Below, piece after piece: positions 26,508 to 34,864 of a DNA stretch of 64,000 nt. Source of the stretch: Sandaracinus sp. GTDB taxonomy: Bacteria; Myxococcota_A; Polyangia; Polyangiales; Houyiibacteriaceae. The first letter of the stretch is position 1. Each line of letters opens with the position of its first letter. Below the pieces are notes generated by a model. That model saw only the letters and a program-made list of their open reading frames with translations. It was not told where the DNA came from and ran no database searches. The stretch covers positions 1 through 64,000 of the forward strand of contig PABA01000011.1 in NCBI GenBank assembly GCA_002699025.1, read 5' to 3'. A program made the translations under genes and the position numbers.

Positions 26508-27975
26508 GGCGGCGGCCGGCGAGCAGCTCTTCACGATGCCGAGCCTCGGCGCGGACATGGAGGCCGGGCGGCTGGTCGCGTGGAAGGTGGGCGTCGGCGA
26601 CGCGGTGAAGCGCGGCGACATCGTGGCCGAGGTGGAGACCGAGAAGGGGCTCATCGAGGTGGAGGTCTTCGCGGACGGCGTGGTGCGCGAGTTGCTGGTG
26701 GAGCCGGGGGCGAAGGTGCCCGTGGGGACGGCGCTGGCGCGGATCGGCGGCGCGGCGGAGAGCGGCGCGGCGGCGGGCGGCGAGGCGGAGACGGACGGCG
26801 CGGGAGCGGGCGGCGCGGCGCGCGTGGACGTGGCGTACGCCCCGGCGGCCGCGCCGGGGAGCGCGCCGGGCGAGGCGATCGGCGAACCGGTCGAGAGCGT
26901 CGGCGAGACGGCCTACGGGGCGGCGCCCGGAAAGACGAAGCTGGACGGCGCGCCGAGCACGCCGGCGGCGCGGCGCGAGGCGCGCGAGAAGCAGCTGGAC
27001 GTGGGCGGCGTGCGCGGGAGCGGCTCGCACGGGCGCGTCGGGCTCGAGGACGTGCGCGGCGCGGAGGGAGACGCCGGCGGAGCGAGGGTCGCGAGCGCGG
27101 CGGCGACGGGAGCGCGCGGCGAGGGGAGCGCGGCGGAAGCGGGCCGGGTGCGGGCGACGCCGGTGGCGCGCCGGCGCGCCGAGGAGCGCGGCGTCGACCT
27201 CGGTGCGGTGGAGGGGAGCGGGCGCGACGGCGTCATCCTCCTCGCCGACGTGGAGAAGGCGCCGGTGGGCGTAACGGGGCCGGCGAAGACGAAGGCGGCC
27301 TCGCCGGCGGAGGCCATGCGCGCGGCCATCGGCGCGGCCATGGCGCGCTCGAAGCGGGAGATCCCGCACTACTACCTGACGCACACCATCGACCTCGGCG
27401 CGGCGATGAGCTGGCTCGAGGCGCGGAACGCGGACCGGCCACCGACCGAGCGAGTGGTCCCGGCGGCGCTGCTGGTGAAGGCGACGGCGCTCGCGCTGAA
27501 GAAGGTGCCCGAGCTGAACGCCTGGTGGACCGGGAGCGCGGCGCCGCCGAAGGCCGAGGTGAACGTCGGCGTGGCGATCTCGCTCCGCGGCGGGGGGCTG
27601 GTGGCGCCGGCGATCCCGGGGACGGATCAGCTCGGCCTCGACGCGCTCATGGCGGCCATGAGCGACGTGGTGGAGCGGGCACGGCGGGGCGCGCTGCGCG
27701 CCTCGGAGATGGGCTCGGCGACGGTCACCGTGACCAGCCTCGGCGACCGGGGCGTGGAGAGCGTGATCCCGGTGATCATCCCGCCGCAGGTTGCCATCGT
27801 CGGGTTCGGGACGCCGAGCGAGCGCCCCTGGGTGGTCGACGGCGAGGTCGTACCGCGGACGCTGGTGACGGCGAGCGTGGCCGGCGACCACCGGGTGACG
27901 GATGGTCACCACGGCGCGCGGCTGCTCGCGCGCATCGAGAAGCTGCTGCAGAAACCGGAGAAGCTGGACTCATGA
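26500..27975 (+). CDS. pdhC: Dihydrolipoamide acetyltransferase (E2) with two peripheral-subunit-binding domains
   Basis: A 491-residue E2. One lipoyl domain lies at about 9-85, with the lipoylated Lys49 in [10 protein letters not shown]. Two segments look like peripheral-subunit-binding domains: [20 protein letters not shown] (about 152) and [20 protein letters not shown] (about 210), each continuing with the typical [13 protein letters not shown] or [13 protein letters not shown]. The catalytic domain (about 268-488) contains [12 protein letters not shown] and the active-site motif DHRVTDG (about 462-468). Two binding domains in one E2 are uncommon. The linkers are Gly/Ala-rich. GTG start overlaps the E1 beta stop. 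No E3 gene follows in the operon. Confidence 0.9.
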   Translation: MVEAAAGEQLFTMPSLGADMEAGRLVAWKVGVGDAVKRGDIVAEVETEKGLIEVEVFADGVVRELLVEPGAKVPVGTALARIGGAAESGAAAGGEAETDGAGAGGAARVDVAYAPAAAPGSAPGEAIGEPVESVGETAYGAAPGKTKLDGAPSTPAARREAREKQLDVGGVRGSGSHGRVGLEDVRGAEGDAGGARVASAAATGARGEGSAAEAGRVRATPVARRRAEERGVDLGAVEGSGRDGVILLADVEKAPVGVTGPAKTKAASPAEAMRAAIGAAMARSKREIPHYYLTHTIDLGAAMSWLEARNADRPPTERVVPAALLVKATALALKKVPELNAWWTGSAAPPKAEVNVGVAISLRGGGLVAPAIPGTDQLGLDALMAAMSDVVERARRGALRASEMGSATVTVTSLGDRGVESVIPVIIPPQVAIVGFGTPSERPWVVDGEVVPRTLVTASVAGDHRVTDGHHGARLLARIEKLLQKPEKLDS

Positions 27976-28205
27976 CCCGCGACGAGATCCTCGCGGCGCT
28001 GCGGCGCCACCTGAACGCGATCGTGCCCGGGGAGGGCGACGAGCTGGCGCTGGACGACGACATCCGGGACGAGCTCGACCTCGACTCGATGGACTTCCTG
28101 AAGCTCGTGCAGGGGCTCCACGAGGACCTGGGCGTGGACATCCCGGAGACGGACTACGGCAAGCTCGACACGCTCGAGGCCTTCGTCGGCTACTTGAGCC
28201 GGTAG
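27972..28205 (+). CDS. Acyl carrier protein, last gene of the acetyl-CoA operon
   Basis: A 77-residue acidic four-helix carrier protein. The phosphopantetheine attachment site is the Ser in ELDLDSMDFLKLVQGL (about 37), followed by the usual DLGVDIPETDYGKLDTLEAF. Its ATG overlaps the E2 stop, which ties it to the dehydrogenase complex and not to a fatty-acid synthase locus. A plausible role is to accept an acyl group made from acetyl-CoA, or to carry octanoyl/lipoyl for E2 modification; both are inferences. It ends in repeat DNA with no terminator seen. Confidence 0.9.
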   Translation: MTRDEILAALRRHLNAIVPGEGDELALDDDIRDELDLDSMDFLKLVQGLHEDLGVDIPETDYGKLDTLEAFVGYLSR

Positions 28206-28561
28206 GGCGCTCGCTGTCGCTCGCTCCGGCTGTCCGCTCTCCGCTGTCCGCTGTCCGTGCGGTAGCTCGACGTCACGGTCCATGCCGCCTGCGCGGAGGA
28301 AGGGAGCGTGGGCTGCGCGGGGTGGACGCTCGCTGCGCTCGCGCGGGAGCGCTCGCTGTCGCTCGCTCCGGCCGTCCGCTTTCCGCTGTCCGCCGTCCGT
28401 GCGGTGGCTCGACGTCACGGTCCATGCCGCCTGCGCGGAGCGAGGAGACGTGGGCTGCACGGAGGAGGCACTCGCTGACGGGGCCGGGGAGCTGGGGCGA
28501 GGGGAGGCCGCGTGGGTCGCCGTCGGGGGTCGGGCGTGAGAGGCGGGCCTCGTCCGGGAGG
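28206..28561. repeat. Two 92-bp repeats, left of the GNAT gene
   Basis: 356 bp between convergent gene ends. It holds two copies of a 92-bp repeat, 28207-28298 and 28349-28440, beginning GCGCTCGCTGTCGCTCGCTC and ending CATGCCGCCTGCGCGGAG. The copies differ at only a few bases. The same element occurs three more times, inverted, to the right of the GNAT gene. The repeat also contains nested CGCTGTCCG and GAGCG short repeats. No gene is called here. Confidence 0.88.
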
Positions 28562-29134
28562 TCAGCCGGGGGCGTCGTCGGGCGGGCGGAGAGCCCACCA
28601 GGTGGAGAGGGCGCCGGGGCCCTCGATGCGTCGGTGGAGCGGCTCCGCGACGCGCTCGAGGGCGCGCTGGATGCCCTCGTTGTCCGTGGTGCTCAGCGCG
28701 TACCAGCGCCGGACACCGCTCCGCCACGCCCAGGCGGCGAGCGCGTCGAGGACTCGCCGGCCGATGCCCAGGCGCTGCCACTCGTCGGCGACGGCGATCG
28801 CGACCTCGCTGACGTCCTCTCCCTCCTCGCGCACGCGGATCGAGCGGGCGATGGCCACACCGCGGCCGCGGCCGGCCGGCGGCTCCGGGCACTCGGCGCC
28901 GAGGGCGAGGTGGTCGACCTGGTCCGGGTGGCAGAGGTAGGCGAAGGCTTCGTCCCCGAGGTGCGGGACGCCGAGGAAGCGCTTGAAGACCGAGTCGCGG
29001 CCGAGCCGCGCGAAGCCCTCGCGCAAGAGCGGCTCGTCCGCCGGCTCGAGGGGCCGCAGCACGACCCGCGACCCGTCGCGGAGCGTCACGAAGCGCGGCG
29101 GGGGCGGCGCGGCGAAGGCCGAGCTCGAGTCCAT
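28562..29134 (-). CDS. GNAT-family N-acetyltransferase
   Basis: A 190-residue acetyltransferase. After FVTLRDGSRVVLRPLEPADE (about 14-33) the GNAT core shows IARSIRVREEGEDVSEVAIA (beta4 region, about 93) and the acetyl-CoA loop DEWQRLGIGRRVLDAL (about 117, Q/RxxGxG). YALSTTDNEGIQRALERV is the helix after the last strand. The acceptor substrate is unknown. The ATG at 29132-29134 is used; upstream in-frame sequence runs into the 92-bp repeats. The gene lies between two repeat copies on its left and three inverted copies on its right, as if it were a cassette. Confidence 0.88.
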   Translation of the reverse strand: MDSSSAFAAPPPPRFVTLRDGSRVVLRPLEPADEPLLREGFARLGRDSVFKRFLGVPHLGDEAFAYLCHPDQVDHLALGAECPEPPAGRGRGVAIARSIRVREEGEDVSEVAIAVADEWQRLGIGRRVLDALAAWAWRSGVRRWYALSTTDNEGIQRALERVAEPLHRRIEGPGALSTWWALRPPDDAPG

Positions 29135-29712
29135 GCGCCCATCAAGCCGCGCGAACCCGCGCGACGCAAGCCCCCTCCCACCCTCCTCGGCCCCCCCCTT
29201 CCCCGGCTCCCGAAGCGAGCGAGAGCCCTCCCCGGCGAGCCCGACGCGACGCCCTCCTCGCCCCCCTTCTCCGGCCTTCCGAACGAGCGACAGCCAGCGC
29301 TCCGGAAGCAAGCGAAAGCGAGCGACCACCCACCCCCTTTCTCCGCGCAGGCGGCATGGACCGTGACGTCGAGCCACCGCACGGACCGCGGACGGCGGAA
29401 AGCGGACAGCCGGAGCGAGCGACAGCGAGCGCCCCCCGCGCGAGCGCGGCGAGCGCCGACCCCGTGCCACCCACGCCCCCTTTCTCCGCGCAGGCGGCAT
29501 GGACCGTGACGCCGAGCCACCGCACGGACAGCGGACAGCGGAAAGCGGACGGCCGGAGCGAGCGCAGCGAGCGACCCCGTGCCACCCACCCCCTTTCTCC
29601 GCGCAGGCGGCATGGACCGTGACGTCGAGCCACCGCACGGACAGCGGACAGCGGAAAGCGGACGGCCGGAGCGAGCGACAGCGAGCGCCCCCGCGCGAGC
29701 GCAGCGAGCGCC
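29135..29712. repeat. Three inverted 92-bp repeats, right of the GNAT gene
   Basis: 578 bp between the GNAT start and the CHAP-protein stop. Copies at 29341-29432, 29484-29573 (90 bp) and 29597-29688 begin CTCCGCGCAGGCGGCATGGA and end AGCGAGCG. They are inverted relative to 28207-28298 and 28349-28440. Between the GNAT start and the first copy lies pyrimidine-rich CCCCCTTTC/GAGCGA-type sequence. A diverged sixth copy occurs at about 30770-30834. Promoter elements for the GNAT gene must be embedded here but are not evident. Confidence 0.88.
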
Positions 29713-30459
29713 CTACCACCAGAGGCGCGCCGCCCCGAGCCGGCGCGGGAGCGCGAGCGGGCGGCGCCGCCGGTGGGTCAGGCTGGCGATGCCGAAGCCG
29801 TCGATGCGGCGGCGCGTGCGAAAGTGGCGGGTGCGCGTCGAGCGGACGCGGCGGCCCGAGTTGCCCTCGACGAGGAAGAGCGTGTCGCCCTCGACGCGCT
29901 CGACGAGGGCGCTGTGGCCCCAGCGGTTGCCGACGATGCGGACGTAGTCGCCGGGGCGCGGCGTGAAGTCGGCGAAGCCCGGATCGCGGCGGTCGACCCA
30001 GAGGCCGCGCCGCACGAACCAGCGGCGGAGCGCCTGGTTGCTGGGCACGAGCCAGCCCCCCTCGTAGCCGCCGCTCAGAGGCGCGCCGGCGGCGCGGTAG
30101 ATCCACGAGACGAAGTCGCTGCACCAGAGGTCGCCGCCCGGCACATAGGGCGCGAGCGGGCCCGGGTAGGCCTCGCGCTCGCCGCCGACGGCCTCGAGGC
30201 TCCGCCCGACCTCGGCGCGGGCGAGGCGCACGACCTCGGCCCCCGCCCGCTGCCGGCGCCAGGGGCGGTGCCGGAGCGCCAGGCAGCGGAGGTCTTCGGC
30301 GTGGTGGCCTTCGTCGCAGAAGCAGAAGGGGCGCGCGTCCTCGACCATGCAGCGGCCGGCGCCGCAGTCGACGCCCCGGCAAGGGTCGGCGGCCCGGCCG
30401 GCGGCCGACGGCAGGAGCGCCACGAGGAGGGCGCCCGAGAGCAGGACGGACGAGCGCAC
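29713..30459 (-). CDS. Secreted CHAP-domain protein (putative amidase) with Cys-rich N-terminus
   Basis: A 248-residue exported protein. The signal peptide SSVLLSGALLVALLPSAAG precedes a small Cys-rich EGF-like segment (CRGVDCGAGRCMVEDARPFC, about 30-50). The C-terminal half is a CHAP-type amidase or peptidase: GGDLWCSDFVSWIYRAAG (nucleophile Cys, about 112), PRPGDYVRIVGNRWGHSALV (His, about 180) and LFLVEGNSGRR (Asn). Such domains cut peptidoglycan cross-links or serve as toxins. The start is uncertain: the GTG at 30457-30459 begins the signal peptide but has no clear ribosome-binding site, and longer starts run into repeat DNA. Its last 30 residues are very basic. Confidence 0.78.
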   Translation of the reverse strand: MRSSVLLSGALLVALLPSAAGRAADPCRGVDCGAGRCMVEDARPFCFCDEGHHAEDLRCLALRHRPWRRQRAGAEVVRLARAEVGRSLEAVGGEREAYPGPLAPYVPGGDLWCSDFVSWIYRAAGAPLSGGYEGGWLVPSNQALRRWFVRRGLWVDRRDPGFADFTPRPGDYVRIVGNRWGHSALVERVEGDTLFLVEGNSGRRVRSTRTRHFRTRRRIDGFGIASLTHRRRRPLALPRRLGAARLWW

Positions 30460-30995
30460 GGAAGGAGAGACGCGCGAGCGCGCGAGAAGATCTCCCCGGC
30501 GCGGGAAGGCGGGCTGCTCGCCGACGCTCGCCGCGCTCGTTGCCCTCCGCGTTCCGCTGTCCGCCATCCGTCGCGAGGCGTCGAGGGGGTGCAGGAGACC
30601 GCGTACGCGGAGAGAGGCGGCGCGGGCGCGGGCCCAGAGGAGGCGCCGCTTGCCGAGGGCGGCGGGGCGAGGGCGGCGACACTTCGCGTTCGCGCGGAGA
30701 GCGCATGGCGGCCTCCCGAGGGGAGGGTTCGAGCGCGAGCGGAAGCGCGCGGACGCGACGGCCCGGCGTCTCCGCGAAGCGGCATGGACCGCCGACGCCA
30801 GCGCCAGCACGGACAGCGGACAGCGGACGGCGGACCGCATCCCGACCGAAGGTGCGACGCGAGCCCAGGCCCCTCGAGCGAACGACGCGAGTCCCGGCTC
30901 CTCGAGCGCGTGACGCGAATCCCGCCGGCTCCTCGAGCGCGCGACGCGCGGCGGCGACTCCGCCGGTCCACTCCGGGGACGCGGGACGCTTCCGC
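30460..30995. other. Gene-free stretch with degenerate repeats
   Basis: 536 bp upstream of the CHAP gene. It contains a diverged copy of the 92-bp repeat family (about 30770-30834, with GGCATGGACCG and CAGCGGACAGCGGA) and about three copies of an approximately 28-bp GACGCGARTCCCGGCTCCTC-type unit (about 30858-30945). Several frames are open but read as Arg/Ser/Ala repeats. I see no gene. Confidence 0.65.
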
Positions 30996-31676
30996 TCAGG
31001 CGCGGGGCTGGAGCAGGCCGCGCTCGTGGAGCGCCCACTCGATCGCGACGAGCGCCTCGCGGGGCACGACGACGTCCCAGAACCGGCGCGGGCCGCCCTG
31101 GGTGAAGCCCTCCCAGTGGCCGCGGGCGCCCGTGCCCTTCTTCGCGCCCACGACGAGCGCCCGGCCGCCGCCGGCGACGCGGAGGTAGACGCCGACCTTC
31201 ACGTCCTCCGCGGCGTAGCCGCCGATGTGGACGTTCGAGCGCCGATCGCGCCGCGCGCCGAGCTCCGGCGGCGCCTCCAGGGGGATCGTGCGGCGGAGGA
31301 GCCCGAAGGCGTAGCGGAGGGTCAGCGCGCCGTCCTCGAGGGTGAGCGTGGCCGGGAGCGCGCCGAGGAGGGCCGCCGAGAGGAGGAGCAGCAGGGCAGC
31401 CGCCAGCACGGCGGCGGCGAGCACCGGGGTGTCGCCCAGGCCCAGGGCGGCCGAGGCCCCGGCCCCCGCGAAGGCGAGCGCCAGCCCCACGCCGATCGGC
31501 GTGGCGATGGCGCCGTCGGAGCCCTCCCAGCGGGTCGGCGGCGCCTGGTCTCGGTGCGTCTTCTTCAGGTGGGAGGCGAGGTTCTCGCCGCGCACGCTCG
31601 CCGCGCAGCAAGGGCAGGGGAGCATCGCCTTCCGGTGCGACGCCGCGAGGGCCCGGGCGCGATCGAGGAGCGACAC
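30996..31676 (-). CDS. Membrane protein with N-terminal C2H2-like zinc finger
   Basis: A 226-residue protein of unknown function. Residues 21-41 read CPCCAASVRGENLASHLKKT followed by H, a C2H2-like zinc knuckle. Two adjacent hydrophobic helices follow (GVGLALAFAGAGASAALGLG and VLAAAVLAAALLLLLSAALL, about 63-108). The C-terminal half is beta-rich with a PH-like pattern (TLEDGALTLRYAFGLLRRTI; DVKVGVYLRVAGGGRALVVG). The order, finger at the cytosolic face, membrane hairpin, then soluble domain, is unusual. GTG start at 31674-31676. It stands alone, 105 bp after the next gene's stop. Confidence 0.75.
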   Translation of the reverse strand: MSLLDRARALAASHRKAMLPCPCCAASVRGENLASHLKKTHRDQAPPTRWEGSDGAIATPIGVGLALAFAGAGASAALGLGDTPVLAAAVLAAALLLLLSAALLGALPATLTLEDGALTLRYAFGLLRRTIPLEAPPELGARRDRRSNVHIGGYAAEDVKVGVYLRVAGGGRALVVGAKKGTGARGHWEGFTQGGPRRFWDVVVPREALVAIEWALHERGLLQPRA

Positions 31677-31781
31677 CGGGCGAGCCTACCAGGCGAGCGC
31701 GGGCCGCGGACTCCGAGCACGTCGGGCCGAGGTGGGCGAGCCGAGAACGCGCGCGACGGGCGAGGAGCGCGCATCGCGGGA

Positions 31782-32351
31782 TCAGGGCTCGCGGAGGAGC
31801 GCGTCGAAGTCGGCGAGCTGGGCGTCGCGCTCGGCGGCCTCGGCGGCGGCGCGCGACCCGCCCGCGCGCTCTTCGAGGTCCCCGTGGATGGCGGCGGCGC
31901 GGGCGAGGAGCGAGGGCGGCTCGTGGGGACAGCGCCGGTCGAGCAGGTGCCGCTTGGTCGCCCACGACGCCGCGTCCTGCACCCAGCCGACGATGGCCTG
32001 CATGGCGGGCTTGCGGCCGTGGAGGAGCGGGAGGGGACCGAGCGTCGCGGCGATCATCCGCAGCCCCTGCCGCAGCTCCTCGCGCTCGGCCCGGTCGGCG
32101 GGCGGCGGCTCACGCGTCACGCGGATGGCGGCGAGAGCGTCGACGAGCCAGCGGAGCTCGTGCTCCTCGACCTGGGCGAAGGCCGCGTAGCGCTGCAGGA
32201 GGCGCACGCCCACGGCCCCGACCCAGTCGTGGAAGAGCGCCCGCGGCACGGGTCGCCCCGCGAGCTCGGCGCCCGGGCGGAGCAGCGGGAGCGCCTCGGG
32301 CCCGAGGGGCGCCTCCTCCGCGCCGCAGCGCACGACCTTCGCGTCGCTCAC
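31782..32351 (-). CDS. Unrecognised helical protein, third gene of a coupled operon
   Basis: A 189-residue soluble, mainly helical protein. A Trp-containing middle (ALFHDWVGAVGVRLLQRYAA, about 40; PAMQAIVGWVQDAASWATKR, about 115) and an Ala/Glu-rich C-terminal helix can be seen; no known domain or catalytic motif is recognised. The GTG start overlaps the stop of the propeller-protein gene (GTGA), so it is made together with that protein and is probably its partner. Codon use is normal for the window. Confidence 0.72.
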   Translation of the reverse strand: MSDAKVVRCGAEEAPLGPEALPLLRPGAELAGRPVPRALFHDWVGAVGVRLLQRYAAFAQVEEHELRWLVDALAAIRVTREPPPADRAEREELRQGLRMIAATLGPLPLLHGRKPAMQAIVGWVQDAASWATKRHLLDRRCPHEPPSLLARAAAIHGDLEERAGGSRAAAEAAERDAQLADFDALLREP

Positions 32352-34864
32352 GTCGCCCCCTCCTCCGCGTGCGGGCCCGGGTGGTGGGCGCCGTCCGCGA
32401 GCCAGCCTCCGTCGGCGGTGCTGCCGAAGAGGGTCGCGCGACCGGCCTCGAGGTCGTGGAGGGCCACCTGTCCGTGGTCGTCCCCGACGGCGACGCGACG
32501 CCCATCGTCGCTCCGGGCGAGGGCCGTGATCCCGCGCCCCGTGGCCGGCAGCGCGCCGTGCCCCTCGAGCCAGGCGAAGCGTCCGGCGACCAGCGGCGCG
32601 CCCCCCGCGAGGAGATGCCGCGGCGCCTCGGCGTGGGGGAGGATGGCCGCGGTCTCGATCGCGTCCGCCGCCCGATCCCAGCGCACGAGCCGCGTCGCGC
32701 CCGAGCGCGTGTCCATGCCGGCGAGCCCCATCAGGAGCGCGCCCCCGTCGAAGGCGAGCGTCTCGATGGGGCGGTCGACCCGCAGCCGCCGCTCCCCCTC
32801 GGCGTCGGCCAGGACGATCTCGGCGCCGTCGCGCTCGCGGGCGCGGAACGCCACCGCGAAGCGCTCGCCCTCGGGATCGAGCGCCACCGCCTCGGGCTGG
32901 CCGCCGCGCGCCAGCGTCAGGCGCTCCGCGCCGTCCACGAGGAGCGCGACCCGGTCCCAGCTCGCCACGAGCGCGCGCCGTCCGTCCCCGCTCGAGGCGC
33001 GCACCGTCCCGTCCAGCGCCTCCTCCTCGGGCGCGTCGAGCGCGAGCGCGTCCTCGAAGCGCCACAGGCGACCGCCCAGGCCGACGACCAGCCCCTCCCC
33101 GGCGAAGGCGAGCCCGTGCACCGGGCCGAGCGCGCCCGGCGCCACCGGGCTCCCGTCCGGCTGCATGGAGGTGCCGTCGAGGAGGGCGAGGCGCCGCGGC
33201 GTGGGGTCGGTCTCCCAGATCGCGAGCCGCCCGCTCCGCTGCCCGACGGCGAGGCGCCCGCCCGGACCGAACGCGAGGCTCGAGACGGCCGCGTCGGCGC
33301 CCGCCGGGAGCACGTGGCGGAGCGCGCCGCTCGCCGGGTCGCGCGCCGCCACCCAGCGCTCGCCGCCCGTGTAGAGGTGCGCGGCGCCGCGGGCGAGGGC
33401 GCGCATCGGGTCGTGGAAGCGGCCGGTCCACTCGGGCCCGCCGGGCACGAGGGGCACGGCGCCCGCGTGGGCGCCCTCGACCCAGAAGAAGGCCTCCTCC
33501 CCGGCGACGGCGTCGCTCGCCGCCCAGGTCTCGCGCGCCTCGCCCGTCGCCCAGCGCATCAGGCGCCCTTCGCCGGGCCCGCCGAGGAGCAGGTACGCGC
33601 CGGCCCGATCGAAGCGCGCGAGCTCGGCCGACCCGAGGTCGCGCTCGACGCCGAAGACGCGCACCGGGCCCTCGCTCGGCACGGCGACGATCGCGCCCTC
33701 GCGGAAGGTCCCGCTGCGGAGCGCGTCGCGCCACTCGACGTCGGCCAAGCGGCCGTGGGCCTCGAGCACGGCGCCGCCGAGGTCGCGGAGCTCCACGCCG
33801 TCGCGGTAGGTGATGAGCACGCGATCGCCGCGGACCTCCAGGTCGGCGGGGTGGCGACCGGGGGCGCGCCAGACGGCGAGGAGGCGGCCGTCGAGGCTCC
33901 AGCGCTCGACGCCATCGGGGAGCGCGAGGAGGAGCGCGTCCTCCCCGGCGAAGGCGAGCGCGGAGGCGTCGGCGGGGAAGACGCCTCGGAGGGTATCGTC
34001 CCCCCAGACGACGATCTCACCGGGGGCGCGGGCGGCGAGGCGGCGCCCGCTGGGGGAGGCGGCGAGCTGCTCGACGCGCTCTCGCGGACCGGGGCGGGCG
34101 GGGGCCGCGAGGAGCGCGTCGAGGTCGTGGACGTGGAGCGCGTGGGGCCCGGCCTCGACGAGGAAGGGGCCCTGGATGCAGGCGGCGTCGACCGGGCGCG
34201 CGCGGAGGCGATGCCTCCCGTCGAAGAGGCCGCCGGCGAGGTAGGCGCGCCCCGCGTGCTGGCAGGCGCCGCCGCGGAGCGGGTGACGGGCGCCGCTGCC
34301 GAGCGCGAGCCGGAGCCCGGTCCGCCACCCCTGCACGAGGAGCTCGTCGCCACGCGGCGAGAGGGCGAGGAAGCGCGGCGTGAAGGGGAGCGGGAGGCGC
34401 TCGCCGCGGAGCAGGAGCCCGCCCTCGACGCCGTGGATGGTCGGGTCCTTCGAGAGGGCGGTGACGCCCTCGGCGATCCCCTCGAACGAGGCGGCCCCGG
34501 CGTCGTCCATCGGGTCGGCGAGGCGCGCGAGGCGACCGGCGGGCTCGAGGCGGAGGAGCGCGCCATCGTCGGTCGCGGCGAGCGCGCCGCCGCCCTCGAA
34601 GGCCCGCGCGCCGACGAAGGTGCGCTCGGCGTCGGCCCAGGCCAGGCCGAAGGGGCCGGCGGCGACGCTGGCGGCCGGCGGCCCGATCGAGGTGAGCTCC
34701 CCGGAGCGCGGCGCCAGCGCGAGGAGGGCCTCGTCGGTGCGCACGGCGACGCGCCCATCGGCGAGCGGGTGGAGGCCACGGGCCGGGCCCGCCGGGAGCG
34801 GGACGGTCCGCAGCGGGAGCCCGGGCGGCGCGTCAGGGAGGAGCGGCGGGCCCGGCGGGCTCAT
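32348..34864 (-). CDS. Large WD40-like beta-propeller protein
   Basis: An 838-residue cytoplasmic protein made almost entirely of degenerate beta-propeller repeats of about 40 residues. Examples are GRVAVRTDEALLALAPRSGE, VSSLAFGPGGRLAVGQRSGR with LAIWETDP (about 510-540), and ITALARSDDGRRVAVGDDHG with QVALHDLEAG (about 790). The length suggests two propellers. No signal peptide or membrane helix. Such proteins usually scaffold or sense partners; here the partners are likely the products of the overlapping genes on either side (ATGA with the upstream gene, GTGA with the downstream one). I do not recognise the system. Confidence 0.78.
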   Translation of the reverse strand: MSPPGPPLLPDAPPGLPLRTVPLPAGPARGLHPLADGRVAVRTDEALLALAPRSGELTSIGPPAASVAAGPFGLAWADAERTFVGARAFEGGGALAATDDGALLRLEPAGRLARLADPMDDAGAASFEGIAEGVTALSKDPTIHGVEGGLLLRGERLPLPFTPRFLALSPRGDELLVQGWRTGLRLALGSGARHPLRGGACQHAGRAYLAGGLFDGRHRLRARPVDAACIQGPFLVEAGPHALHVHDLDALLAAPARPGPRERVEQLAASPSGRRLAARAPGEIVVWGDDTLRGVFPADASALAFAGEDALLLALPDGVERWSLDGRLLAVWRAPGRHPADLEVRGDRVLITYRDGVELRDLGGAVLEAHGRLADVEWRDALRSGTFREGAIVAVPSEGPVRVFGVERDLGSAELARFDRAGAYLLLGGPGEGRLMRWATGEARETWAASDAVAGEEAFFWVEGAHAGAVPLVPGGPEWTGRFHDPMRALARGAAHLYTGGERWVAARDPASGALRHVLPAGADAAVSSLAFGPGGRLAVGQRSGRLAIWETDPTPRRLALLDGTSMQPDGSPVAPGALGPVHGLAFAGEGLVVGLGGRLWRFEDALALDAPEEEALDGTVRASSGDGRRALVASWDRVALLVDGAERLTLARGGQPEAVALDPEGERFAVAFRARERDGAEIVLADAEGERRLRVDRPIETLAFDGGALLMGLAGMDTRSGATRLVRWDRAADAIETAAILPHAEAPRHLLAGGAPLVAGRFAWLEGHGALPATGRGITALARSDDGRRVAVGDDHGQVALHDLEAGRATLFGSTADGGWLADGAHHPGPHAEEGAT

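Noticed and set aside
28207-29688. Regular repeats considered as a CRISPR array
   Set aside because: Units are 90-92 bp, occur in both orientations, are unevenly spaced around a gene, and no Cas gene is present.
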